Assembly (NCBI GenBank): GCA_019163135.1
Contig: JAFLKR010000011.1
Location: forward strand, 1,337 to 34,377
DNA length: 33,041 bases
Origin: Desulfobulbaceae bacterium
GTDB taxonomy: Bacteria; Desulfobacterota; Desulfobulbia; Desulfobulbales; Desulfobulbaceae
Reading direction: 5' to 3'
Numbering within the stretch: position 1 is the first letter of the stretch; every line of letters begins with the position of its first letter. The notes below the pieces were generated by a model, which did not search any database, was not told the origin of the DNA, and saw only the letters and a program-made list of their open reading frames with translations. This document shows, piece by piece, positions 1 through 7,939 of the stretch. The translations under genes were made by a program, and so were the position numbers.

Positions 1-190
1 AGGAACAGTGGTCCGGGTACAAAGCCAAGGCCGCAGCGGTAGCCTGAACCCTCCGCGTTATGCGCTGATGATCCAGTTCCATAGCCTCAAGAGAACGTGA
101 AGGCTCTTAACGATGACTAATCGTACAGCCTGGCCGCGACTCCATTCAATTTGGAATCGGCATAAGTCGTTTCCGTTTTAGACTCAAGAA
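1..190 (+). other. left edge, possible 3' end of an unseen upstream gene
   Basis: Two frames run open from the edge. One stops at 45-47 after the residues EQWSGYKAKAAAVA, the other at 98-100 after a stretch ending NPPRYALMIQFHSLKRT. I recognise neither. The terminator at 191-223 implies that a plus-strand transcription unit ends here, so one of these is probably the tail of a real gene, but the piece is too short to choose. Nothing else is visible up to the terminator. Confidence 0.2.
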
Positions 191-223
191 GAGGAGGCCG
201 AACATAACGGCTCCTCTTTTTTT
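191..223 (+). terminator. rho-independent terminator
   Basis: GAGGAGGCCG pairs with CGGCTCCTC (one bulged G) across the short loop AACATAA and is followed directly by seven to eight T residues. It ends the unit entering from the left and separates it from the AAA ATPase gene, which starts 45 bases further on. Confidence 0.75.
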
Positions 224-267
224 GTTAAGTAAAAAAAGTATAAAATCAAAGCGTAAGAGTAAATATT

Positions 268-1350
268 ATGAAAGAAAAAACATTGGAAAACTTATCGCCG
301 CAAGAATCGGCGAATAGAATCCTTGAGCTCAGCGGCATGATCTTTGAACCCGATATCGCCGTCGACCTCTGGCTGAAAATCGTACTGCATAAGTGGCTGC
401 TCTCCGAAAAACTCGGTCGGGATGTAGGGGTGCGGACGGCCTGTATCGATTTCCTGGAGAACATGGAACAGGCCCCCGATGAATACCTCACCCATCAACG
501 GAAAAATATTCTCAGTGAGATGGGGGCGCAGACCATCGGCAAAGATCTGTGGGATACCATCTCCGACACCCAGCCCCCCAAGCAGTTGGTTCAGCGCCGA
601 ATCATTCTTCCCCTGATGGAAGAAGAGCTTTCGCTCAAACACGGCGTGGTGCCGCCCAAGGCCATCGTGTTTTTTGGCCCTCCCGGTACAGGGAAGACTT
701 ATTTTATCAAGGCGATCGCCGGCATTCTTTCCTGGCGTTACATCGAGATCGTGCCCAGCATGCTTATGGCGGACGGGGTCGAGAAGATCGGCGCCAACTT
801 GCGGCAGGTGATGGAAGATGTCCGCAACCTTGACCGGGTGGTGCTTTTTATCGATGAATTTGAGGAGATTGCCGGCAGCCGTGATATGGGGGACCGGATT
901 GACAAATCGATTACCAACGAATTTCTCAAACAGATCCCTTTGCTCAAGAATCAGCAGAACAAAATTCTGCTGGTCTGCGCCACCAATTACATCCGGCAAC
1001 TGGATGCGGCCATGCTTCGTCCGGGTAGGTTTGACTGCATCATTCCGGTTGGAGGGTTGGATAAGGAGGGGCGGACCACTATTCTTGAGCATTACCTTTC
1101 AAAGCTCAACACCGGCCAGGTCGACCTGGACCAGATTGTCGATATAACCTCGGGGTTCACCCCTGCGGATATTCAATATCTCTTTCAGCAGGTGGCCCAT
1201 TTCGCCTTTGAGCAGGAACTCGCCAGTAAAGAAAATTACCTGGTAACCACGGAAACCTTCGTCAACATGACCCCGAAGGTGCAGCCTTCTTTGAGCGCTA
1301 AAGTACTGAAAGAGTTTGAAAAGGACAGCGTCAGTTTTTCCCGGGTATAA
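268..1350 (+). CDS. AAA+ ATPase of the classical (FtsH/VPS4-like) type, role unknown
   Basis: A 360-residue cytoplasmic ATPase. Residues 1-130 are a mostly helical N-terminal region I do not recognise. The AAA module follows with Walker A GPPGTGKT (137-144), Walker B VVLFIDE (191-197), a sensor-1 Asn in CATN (about 240) and the arginine-finger motif RPGRFD (251-256), then a helical lid. All key residues for ATP binding and hydrolysis are present. There is no protease domain, membrane segment or signal peptide, so this is not FtsH; it should be a remodelling ATPase whose substrate is set by the N-terminal region. The ATG at 268 has only a weak purine-rich stretch (AAGAG) upstream. It stands alone after a terminator. 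CIS loci often encode an AAA ATPase (Afp15/Pvc15 type), but this gene is almost 20 kb from the CIS operon and much shorter, so I do not link them. Confidence 0.85.
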   Translation: MKEKTLENLSPQESANRILELSGMIFEPDIAVDLWLKIVLHKWLLSEKLGRDVGVRTACIDFLENMEQAPDEYLTHQRKNILSEMGAQTIGKDLWDTISDTQPPKQLVQRRIILPLMEEELSLKHGVVPPKAIVFFGPPGTGKTYFIKAIAGILSWRYIEIVPSMLMADGVEKIGANLRQVMEDVRNLDRVVLFIDEFEEIAGSRDMGDRIDKSITNEFLKQIPLLKNQQNKILLVCATNYIRQLDAAMLRPGRFDCIIPVGGLDKEGRTTILEHYLSKLNTGQVDLDQIVDITSGFTPADIQYLFQQVAHFAFEQELASKENYLVTTETFVNMTPKVQPSLSAKVLKEFEKDSVSFSRV

Positions 1351-1519
1351 AGTGTGCGGACCAGGTATCCGGTGAAGAGTAGGTGGAGACCGCGAAGCTC
1401 AAAAAACTTATTGTATTATTAATAGGTGATAGTGTTGATCTGTGGATATTATTTAAAAATGTTCTATTAAAATAAATCGTTAGTTGCCTGGCTAGTTATC
1501 AGGCAAAGGTCATGAGCCT

Positions 1520-2908
1520 ATGAAGATGACCAGGGTTTATATCTTGTTAATGCTGTTGGTCGTCGGTTTGCGACTCAACAGCGGATGTACGACCTTGCCC
1601 AACGTCACTGGGGTGATTGATGAGGCGCCGACTGCCCGGAAATCTCGTCAAATCGTATCGTCTCAAGGGTTGCTCTCGCCCCAAAAGAGCAAAGCTATCA
1701 TGGAACGGCTGAAAAACTCCGTTAATCCTACGGACATCCTGGAACGATTTACTGCCGTGGTGGAATCAGTCACCGAAAGCCCGCTGACCAAGGGGAACAA
1801 GGTCACGTTGCTTGCCGATGGTCAGGCTACCTATGCGGCCATGTTCAAAGCGATCCGGAATGCCAGAGACCATATCAACCTGGAAACCTTTATCATTGAA
1901 GATGATCCGGTGGGCCAGCAATTTGCCGATCTGTTGCTGAAAAAACAGGCGGAAGGAGTCCAGGTAAATCTCCTGTATGACAGCATCGGCAGTCTGCAGA
2001 CTCCCGTATCTTTTTTTCTTCGCTTGCGGGAGGGTGGTATTCAGGTGGTCGAATTCAATCCGGTCAATCCGGTGAATGCCCGTGGCAACTGGATGCTGGC
2101 CAACCCGGATCACCGTAAGATTTTAATCGTTGACGGTAAAACTGCCATAATTGGCGGCATCAATATTAGTTCGGTGTATTCGAGCAATCTTTCCGGGAGA
2201 AAACCCAAAGGGGTGCAGCTGCCCTGGCGCGACACCGATGTGCAGATTGAAGGGCCGGCGGTGACCGAAGTGCAAAAGCTCTTTCTGGAAACCTGGCTGC
2301 AGCAGAAAGGGCCGACGCTTGCCGACCGCAACTACTTGCCTGATCAAAAAGAATTAGGCGAGGCCCTGGTGCGGGTGGTCGGCAGCACACCGGGACAGAA
2401 CAACAGAATTACGTTTATTGTCTATGTGGCCGCCATCACCTTTGCCGAGCATTCCATCCATCTGACCAATGCCTATTTCATTCCTGACGACCAGATACTG
2501 GATGCCTTTATCGAGGCTGCCCAACGGGGCGTTGATGTGAAAATTATTCTTCCCGCAGCCAGTGATTCTTTAATGGCCTTAAGTGCGGCGCGGTATCATT
2601 ATTCCCGGCTGTTACAAGCAGGGGTGAAGATTTATGAACGGCGCAATGCCGTATTGCATGCAAAAACTGCGGTGATCGACGGCGTCTGGTCAACGGTTGG
2701 TTCGACCAACCTGGATTACTGGAGCCTCTTGAGTGATGACGAGGTGAATGCCGTCATCCTGAGCCGGGAGTTTGCGGAAAAAATGGAGCAGATGTTTGCC
2801 GGCGACTTGATGGAATCCGTCGAGATCCAAAAGGATACGTGGGAAAAAAGATCCTTGTTGCAAAAAAGCAAAGAGGCCTTCGCGCACTTGTTTTCTCGAT
2901 GGATGTGA
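1520..2908 (+). CDS. phospholipase D superfamily protein, cardiolipin synthase-like
   Basis: A 462-residue protein with the two HKD motifs of the phospholipase D superfamily: H198-x-K200-x4-D205 in HRKILIVDGK and H380-x-K382-x4-D387 in HAKTAVIDG, each followed by the usual G(G/S)xN. In this superfamily the two histidines act as nucleophile and acid/base on phosphodiester bonds. Length and motif spacing suit bacterial cardiolipin synthases of the ClsB/ClsC kind, which make cardiolipin from phosphatidylglycerol and a second phospholipid. The N-terminus is a hydrophobic segment followed by LNSGC (Cys23), a lipoprotein-like signal with an unusual Asn at -3; it may be a lipoprotein or simply a signal-anchored protein. 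The ATG at 1520 is preceded by AAAGG about ten bases upstream. The substrate cannot be settled from sequence, and a nuclease or other PLD activity is possible. Confidence 0.85.
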   Translation: MKMTRVYILLMLLVVGLRLNSGCTTLPNVTGVIDEAPTARKSRQIVSSQGLLSPQKSKAIMERLKNSVNPTDILERFTAVVESVTESPLTKGNKVTLLADGQATYAAMFKAIRNARDHINLETFIIEDDPVGQQFADLLLKKQAEGVQVNLLYDSIGSLQTPVSFFLRLREGGIQVVEFNPVNPVNARGNWMLANPDHRKILIVDGKTAIIGGINISSVYSSNLSGRKPKGVQLPWRDTDVQIEGPAVTEVQKLFLETWLQQKGPTLADRNYLPDQKELGEALVRVVGSTPGQNNRITFIVYVAAITFAEHSIHLTNAYFIPDDQILDAFIEAAQRGVDVKIILPAASDSLMALSAARYHYSRLLQAGVKIYERRNAVLHAKTAVIDGVWSTVGSTNLDYWSLLSDDEVNAVILSREFAEKMEQMFAGDLMESVEIQKDTWEKRSLLQKSKEAFAHLFSRWM

Positions 2909-2953
2909 TCATTCATTCTAGCGCCTCGTTATTACATTAGAAATTTTTTTCAA

Positions 2954-2958
2954 AGGAG
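2954..2958 (+). promoter_or_regulatory. ribosome binding site that points to an AUC start
   Basis: AGGAG, inside the longer purine run AAAGGAGAG, lies nine bases before the ATC codon at 2968 and 54 bases before the first GTG in frame (3013). It is far better placed for the ATC than for any canonical start codon, so it decides the start proposed for the next gene. Confidence 0.5.
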
Positions 2959-2967
2959 AGGCTTGCC

Positions 2968-3891
2968 ATCGGAAATTTTCTCAAACGTCTCCTGCTGATA
3001 CTTTTTGCCGTCGTGGTGCTCTTCTCTGCGGTTTCCGTTTTGGCTGTCGAAAGTTCCGACCAAGGTAAAGACCTTTTGCGGGCAACCTACCAGAGGGTGA
3101 CGCCCGGATTGGAGACCAGCAACTTCGGGTTGCCGCTCTTTTTAGAGTCCTTTGAGCAAGGCCGCAGGATGCATGTGGATGTCTATGGAATCTTCGATTA
3201 TCCCTTCGATAGCGTGGTCGATCTGCTCAATGTGCCGGCGAACTGGTGCGATATCGTATCCCTCCACCCCAATGTTAAGGCCTGTACATACGAAGAAGAG
3301 GCTGGGGTTTGGCTGCTGACCTTTTATCTTGGTCGCAAAACCTCGCAACCGTTGGAGGATACGCACCAGGTTATCTGCCGGTATCAACATGTTGATCAGC
3401 AGCAGGGGTATCAAGATAGCACGCTTATTGCTGAAAAAGGTCCGTATGGCACCAGGAACCATCGTATGCGATTTGAGGCCCTGCCGCTTGACGGGGAACG
3501 AACCTTTGTGCATGTCAGTTATAGCTACAGCGACAGTGCGGCACTCCGCCTCGCGACCAGGCTCTATTTTGCGACCCTCGGTCGGGGAAAGGTAGGGTTC
3601 ACGGTGATCGGCACGGATGAAAAGGATTTCCCCCTTTATATCGGCGGACCGCGTGGCGCGGTTGAACGTAGTGCTATTCGGTACTATTTCGCGATCCAAT
3701 CTTTTATGGAGACGTTGCGCTTTCCTGAAAAAGATCGTTTCGGTCTGCGAATCAACCAGTGGTACGATTTTACCACTCGATTCAGGACCCAACTCTTCGA
3801 TCTGGAAAGGAGTGACTACCTCAAAGCCAAGACTGCAGAACATGCCAGCCAAGTGCGACTTCAGGAGCAAATAGGGATGGATACGCCCTGA
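2968..3891 (+). CDS. exported START/SRPBCC-like protein of unknown function, probable AUC start
   Basis: From the ATC at 2968 the product has 307 residues and begins with a textbook signal peptide: n-region GNFLKR, hydrophobic core LLLILFAVVVLF, then SAVSVLA and mature VESSDQ. From the first canonical start (GTG 3013) the protein would be 292 residues, with the basic n-region and half the core missing and no SD at a useful distance. Either the gene starts at AUC, as rare bacterial genes do with AUU/AUC, or an ATG has been changed by mutation or read error. The mature part has a stretch with START/SRPBCC-like character (YPFDSVVDLLNVPANWCDIV and onward), a fold that often binds lipids. I do not recognise a named family. 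It follows the phospholipase D-like gene by about 60 bases and may be cotranscribed; a shared envelope-lipid role is inference. Confidence 0.7.
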   Translation: MGNFLKRLLLILFAVVVLFSAVSVLAVESSDQGKDLLRATYQRVTPGLETSNFGLPLFLESFEQGRRMHVDVYGIFDYPFDSVVDLLNVPANWCDIVSLHPNVKACTYEEEAGVWLLTFYLGRKTSQPLEDTHQVICRYQHVDQQQGYQDSTLIAEKGPYGTRNHRMRFEALPLDGERTFVHVSYSYSDSAALRLATRLYFATLGRGKVGFTVIGTDEKDFPLYIGGPRGAVERSAIRYYFAIQSFMETLRFPEKDRFGLRINQWYDFTTRFRTQLFDLERSDYLKAKTAEHASQVRLQEQIGMDTP

Positions 3892-4357
3892 GGTCTGTGG
3901 CTTTTGGTGGCAAACCAGTGACCTGACCCTTGTAATCAGGTGGGCGGGGATATGCGTCGCTGCGGTTCGTTTATGAAGCAGGCTTTGCAAACCAACGAGA
4001 TCCCACTTTTTGTTAACAGCACCAGTCTTTCGTTTCTCTTTTCCTCAAACTGTTGTTCGCCGCAATTTTACCCGCTTCCCTTTTGACCGGGGCACCTTAA
4101 AGACCTCGAGATGGTCATATTTAGCCACAGGTTAAATATGACCATTTTTTATGGTCGTCAAGGCCAGGATTAAAGGCGTTTTGATGAGAAAATATGATTT
4201 TAAATCTATGGGTTAGGTTGCAAATGCGTGTGTTGCTAAACTTGGCGCAAAGATTGCTCTATTCATAGGTATGAAGGAAATTTTCAGGGTGGCTTTGGTA
4301 AGCCTCTCGTGGATGCAAATATCATGCATTCAAAACAAATCAGGAAAAGGAGACCGT
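3892..4357 (+). other. intergenic region with a perfect inverted repeat
   Basis: No convincing gene. The main feature is the 13-base perfect inverted repeat at 4111-4145 with a T run, listed separately. The 100 bases before the CsbD gene are AT-rich and could hold its promoter, but I cannot assign -35 and -10 boxes. An open frame from 4271 runs in frame into CsbD; its extra 29 residues are unlike the family, and the SD lies at the inner ATG. Confidence 0.5.
4111..4150 (+). terminator. AT-rich hairpin with T tract, terminator or operator
   Basis: ATGGTCATATTTA (4111-4123) and TAAATATGACCAT (4133-4145) are perfect reverse complements around the loop GCCACAGGT, and a run of T begins at 4145. 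The geometry fits a rho-independent terminator, although the stem is unusually AT-rich and the site lies 220 bases after the previous stop codon. A long perfect dyad like this could also bind a dimeric regulator of the stress genes that follow. Confidence 0.55.
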
Positions 4358-4537
4358 ATGAAACCAAGCACGAGAGATAACGTAGAAGGCAAGATGCACC
4401 AGGTGAAAGGCGCCGTCAAAGAGGCTGCAGGGAAGATAGTTAACGATCCCGATTTGGAAGCCGAAGGTAAAGTTGAAAAGATAGGCGGGAAAGTGCAGGA
4501 GAAAATCGGCGAAATCGAAAAGGTTGTGGAAAAGTGA
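4358..4537 (+). CDS. CsbD-like stress response protein
   Basis: A 59-residue, highly charged, soluble protein beginning MKPSTRDNVEGKMHQVKGAV and ending in Lys/Glu-rich helical repeats (GKVEKIGGKVQEKIGEIEK). The pattern of NxxxGKxxQxKGxxKExxGK followed by two GKxEKxxGKxQxKxG repeats is that of the CsbD family, small helical proteins induced by general or envelope stress; their molecular action is unknown. The start is the ATG at 4358 because AAGGAG sits five bases upstream and the family is about 60 residues long. It opens a run of three small stress/envelope genes (CsbD, BON lipoprotein, lmo0937 type), a combination suggesting shared stress control. Confidence 0.88.
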   Translation: MKPSTRDNVEGKMHQVKGAVKEAAGKIVNDPDLEAEGKVEKIGGKVQEKIGEIEKVVEK

Positions 4538-4681
4538 ACGTCTGCTTTTTCTGACTTTGTCGAAAAATACCAAAGACCAAAATTTTATTTTGATGCCGCC
4601 TTGACAGGTGTCACCGGAACCCCCTTGGCTTAAGCAATCTCAAGGGAATTGACGTTTTAAATTTATCTGGAGGGTGCAACT

Positions 4682-4993
4682 ATGAAACATTCAAAAATTT
4701 TTTCCGCATTTATCTTAATTATTTTGACAACTTTTTTTCTGGGCTGCGCATCGACGGCAAAGCAGGAGGGAACCGGGGAGTATGTCGACGATACGGTCAT
4801 CACCACCAAGGTCAAAGCCGCTATTCTCGATGAACCTTCGCTGAAATCGGCTGAAATTAATGTCGAAACCTTTAAGGGTGTCGTGCAGTTGAGCGGTTTC
4901 GTCAATTCTCAGGGCGATATCAACAAGGCCGTCGAGGTTAGCCGTCGAGTCAGTGGAGTGAAGTCGGTCAAAAATAGTATGCGGCTCAAATAA
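4682..4993 (+). CDS. BON-domain lipoprotein
   Basis: A 103-residue exported protein. Residues 1-22 are a hydrophobic signal ending FFLGC, a lipobox-like site with Cys22 as the likely lipidated residue. Residues about 36-103 form one BON domain: the entry VDDTVITTKVKAAIL, the core strand FKGVVQLSGFV, the helix KAVEVSRRVSGV and the closing strand VKSVKNSMRLK. BON domains bind membranes or partner proteins in osmotic and envelope-stress proteins such as OsmY. GGAGG lies about seven bases before the ATG at 4682. It sits between CsbD and the lmo0937-type gene and probably acts at the inner face of the outer membrane or in the periplasm. Confidence 0.88.
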   Translation: MKHSKIFSAFILIILTTFFLGCASTAKQEGTGEYVDDTVITTKVKAAILDEPSLKSAEINVETFKGVVQLSGFVNSQGDINKAVEVSRRVSGVKSVKNSMRLK

Positions 4994-5089
4994 CGGGGCA
5001 TCGCCGCCTGATTGTCGGGGATAATGATTTACCCCGAGGCAGGAAATGCGATGCAGTGTCAATGAGCCATCGGTAACCATGTCGTGTTC

Positions 5090-5131
5090 GGGGCGGCCGC
5101 TTCCACTAGCAGAGCAGTCGCCCCAATTTTT
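5090..5131 (+). terminator. probable terminator after the BON lipoprotein
   Basis: GGGGCG (5090-5095) and CGCCCC (5119-5124) are perfect complements and are followed by AATTTTTAT. The 23-base loop is long but can fold further (GCT with AGC). A second hairpin, TCGGGG/CCCCGA at 5015-5037, lies just before it without a T tract. Confidence 0.45.
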
Positions 5132-5214
5132 ATAGTCGGGCTTTTAGTTCACGACACAGGAGTAATGGGTCAGCCGGAATTATGAACCACCAATTTGAAA
5201 AAAGGAGCGTCAAA

Positions 5215-5361
5215 ATGCTTGAGTCCATTGCAGTCGTCCTCGTCATCCTCTGGGTTCTGGGATTTGTCTCGTCGTACACCATGGGTGGACTGATTCACAT
5301 CCTCCTGGTCATCGCGGTTGTAGTGATTCTGGTCCGCGTCATTCAGGGCCGTCGTCTGTAA
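5215..5361 (+). CDS. lmo0937 family small membrane protein
   Basis: A 48-residue membrane protein starting MLESIAVVLVILWVLGFVSS. It consists of a first hydrophobic helix (about residues 3-18), the short polar turn SSYTMGG, a second helix (IHILLVIAVVVILVRVI) and the basic tail QGRRL. Length, the SYTMGG turn and the RVIQGRRL ending match the lmo0937 family, widespread two-helix inner-membrane proteins of unknown function often found beside other stress genes. AAAGGAG lies about seven bases before the ATG. Its position right after CsbD and BON genes fits that context. Confidence 0.85.
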   Translation: MLESIAVVLVILWVLGFVSSYTMGGLIHILLVIAVVVILVRVIQGRRL

Positions 5362-5586
5362 CTGTGAAAAGAAGATAACGCCTCCGCTGGATCGTCTGGA
5401 GACGCTGAGCCTGTCAGCAAGAGGGCATCCGCTGGAGGGGCTGATTTTTTTCGTGTCTGTTTGCAAAAATAATGCGGTCCCCGGTCTCGGGATTTTTTAG
5501 CCGCTTTCCGAAAAATAAAAAACTGCTTTTTCAATAATATTGAGGCGATGGCTTAACGTTATCTGGCCTTGATTAAGGAACTTGGT

Positions 5587-7773
5587 GTGCTGGATATGAG
5601 AAGCAAGGTGATGCGAGAGGATAAACAATGCAACCCTGACGTCGATGTTAGGCACGTGCCGGAGACGGCAAGCTTACTGCTGCCCAAATTAGAGCAGGCG
5701 CTGCGGAAAAGGGCTGAGGATAGAGCCCTGGAGAATATTGCCCGGATGCCGGAAGACCTGGAGACCTTGTCGCCCGAGGAAATCCAAAAGGCGTTCTTCG
5801 AACTGCGGGTGCACCAGATTGAACTGGAGATGCAGAATCAGGAGTTGTGGCAGACGCAGGTTGAACTGGAAACCGCGCGGGTACGTTATTTCAATCTCTA
5901 TGATCTGGCACCGGTCGGCTATTGCATCCTTTCAGGCAAAGGGTTGATTCTGGAGGCCAATCTCACTGCAACGACGATGCTGGAGGTTCCTCAGGGCGAT
6001 CTGGTTAATCATTTGATCACCCAGTTTATTCTTGCAGACGAGCAGGACACTTTCTATCTGCACAGCCAGCAGGTCTTCCTGACCGGTAAGCCGCAGGTGT
6101 GCGAGCTACGGATGGTGAAGCGTGGTGGCGGCACCTTCTGGGCGCAACTGGCCACCACCGTCACCCAGAATGAAGATCAGGCTATGGTCTGCCGCGTCGT
6201 GATAAGCAACATTACCGAGCGTAAGCGAGTCGAGGAAGCGTTGCAGCAAAGCGAGCAGCAAACCAAAGACGCGCAAAAACTGCTGCAATTGGTCCTGGAT
6301 ACCATTCCGGTTCGTCTTTTTTGGAAGGACCTTCAATCGGTTTACCTGGGGTGCAACCGTTTGTTTGCGCAAGATGCGGGGCGCCAGGAGCCGGAAGATT
6401 TGATCGGTAGCGACGATTATAGTTTGGGATGGAATGAGCGAACCGAGATGTATCATCGAGACGATATGGAAGTCATGACCTCTGGGGTGCCTCGATTGCA
6501 TTATGAGGAAATGCATACCACGCTTGACGGCAAACAGATTTGGCTGTCGATGTCGAAGGTGCCGCTTCGAGATGCAAACGATAAAATAATCGGAGTGCTG
6601 GGAGCTTACGAAGATGTCACCCCGCGCAAGTGGGTCGATGAAGAACTGCTCAAAATCCATAAAATCGAATCACTGGGACTCCTGGCCGGTGGGATAGCCC
6701 ACGATTTCAACAACATCCTCATGGTTATCATGGGCAATATTTCTTTTGCCAAAATGATGCTGTCGCCGACCGAAGAGGCCTATGCACGCCTGACCGTTGC
6801 CGAGACCGCTTCGTTGCGGGCTCAAACCTTGACCCAGCAATTTCTCACCTTTTCCAGCGGCGGCGCCCCGGTTAAAAAAGTTTTTTCGATCGCGAAGATG
6901 ATCAGGGCCTGTGGCCAGTTTGCTTTAAGCGGCGCAGAATCAACCTGCGAATATTCGATCGCCAGCGATCTTTGGGATATCGATGCCGATGAAAATCAAA
7001 TCGGCCAGGTTATTACCAACATGCTGATTAACGCGGATCAAGCCATGCAAAATGGCGGGGTCATCAAAGTTGCCTGTGAAAATGTACTGGTTGGGGAGGA
7101 ACAGGACCTGCCGCTGCCGAATGGCCGATTCATAAAAATTGACATCAAGGATCAGGGGAGCGGCATACCGGGAACGGATCTCAGTAATATTTTCGACCCC
7201 TATTTTACGACCAATGAAGCAGGGCGAGGGCTGGGGCTCACCGCCGCCTACTCGATCATCAAAAAGCATGAGGGGCATATTGCGGTGGCAACAAGTACCC
7301 ACACCGGGACCACCTTTTCCCTGTATCTCCCTGCGGCCGCCGTTCAGGCCGAACCTGTAGCGACCACCGAGGAAGAGGTGGAATGCATCGTCGGCAAGGG
7401 CAAGGTGCTGGTTATGGATGATGAAGATGCGGTGCTGCAGGTCGTCGAAACCATGCTCAATCATCTCGGCTACCATGTGGAGCTTGCTGTCAACGGTGAG
7501 GAGGCCCTCGCCAAATACAGGAATGCCCAGCAATTACGCCGGCCCTTTGACGTTGTCATTATGGATTTGCTCGTGCCCGGCGGTATGGGAGGAAAAGAGG
7601 CTGTCCGGAAATTACTCGCCGTTGATCCTCAAGCCAGAGTGATCGTTTCCAGCGGTTACTGCTACGACCCTGTTATGGCCAATTATAAGCGTTATGGTTT
7701 CAAGGGTGTCATTGCCAAGCCGTATCATTTGGCAGGATTAAGTGTGTTATTGCAACAGGTTCTGCACCATTGA
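5587..7773 (+). CDS. PAS hybrid sensor histidine kinase/response regulator
   Basis: A 728-residue cytoplasmic hybrid kinase with no membrane segment. The order is an N-terminal helix with the motif ELRVHQIELEMQNQEL typical of PAS kinases, PAS 1 (about 95-210), PAS 2 (about 235-350), the dimerisation/phosphoacceptor helix with His372 in GGIAHDFNN, an ATPase domain with N-box NMLINAD (about 478-484), DQGSGIP and GRGLGL, and a receiver with acidic pair DDED (about 611-614), phosphoacceptor Asp660 in IMDLL and Lys711 in AKPY. All catalytic residues are present. The FNN-type H-box is the class often found with sigma-54 activators or phosphorelays; no partner regulator is nearby. I chose GTG 5587 because AAGGA lies seven bases upstream. 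TTG 5569 and ATG 5596 are alternatives in the same frame and change little. The signal is unknown. Confidence 0.9.
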   Translation: MLDMRSKVMREDKQCNPDVDVRHVPETASLLLPKLEQALRKRAEDRALENIARMPEDLETLSPEEIQKAFFELRVHQIELEMQNQELWQTQVELETARVRYFNLYDLAPVGYCILSGKGLILEANLTATTMLEVPQGDLVNHLITQFILADEQDTFYLHSQQVFLTGKPQVCELRMVKRGGGTFWAQLATTVTQNEDQAMVCRVVISNITERKRVEEALQQSEQQTKDAQKLLQLVLDTIPVRLFWKDLQSVYLGCNRLFAQDAGRQEPEDLIGSDDYSLGWNERTEMYHRDDMEVMTSGVPRLHYEEMHTTLDGKQIWLSMSKVPLRDANDKIIGVLGAYEDVTPRKWVDEELLKIHKIESLGLLAGGIAHDFNNILMVIMGNISFAKMMLSPTEEAYARLTVAETASLRAQTLTQQFLTFSSGGAPVKKVFSIAKMIRACGQFALSGAESTCEYSIASDLWDIDADENQIGQVITNMLINADQAMQNGGVIKVACENVLVGEEQDLPLPNGRFIKIDIKDQGSGIPGTDLSNIFDPYFTTNEAGRGLGLTAAYSIIKKHEGHIAVATSTHTGTTFSLYLPAAAVQAEPVATTEEEVECIVGKGKVLVMDDEDAVLQVVETMLNHLGYHVELAVNGEEALAKYRNAQQLRRPFDVVIMDLLVPGGMGGKEAVRKLLAVDPQARVIVSSGYCYDPVMANYKRYGFKGVIAKPYHLAGLSVLLQQVLHH

Positions 7774-7939
7774 ATCCGGAGGCCGTTTGGGGTCAGTCTG
7801 GACGGTGGACCGCCACGGTTTTGGCGTTGATCGGGCCGCCTCATTAACGAAACGGTCAATCAAGGCCCACCGCCCACCCCTCTGGTTGTCTATGACAATA
7901 CCCCTGTTTGGAAAAAGAACCGCCCCTCGGAGAGCAACC

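Noticed and set aside
268-1350. The AAA ATPase as the Afp15-type ATPase of the CIS
   Set aside because: It is about 20 kb from the operon, with unrelated genes on both strands between, and is much shorter than Afp15. The CIS ATPase, if present, should lie right of the window.
4271-4357. N-terminal extension of the CsbD protein from the ATG at 4271
   Set aside because: The 29 extra residues do not resemble CsbD proteins, and AAGGAG with correct spacing marks the inner ATG at 4358.
5414-5451. TCAGC/GCTGA stem with a T run after the lmo0937-type gene as a terminator
   Set aside because: The stem has only five pairs around a loop of more than 20 bases, so the match may be chance.
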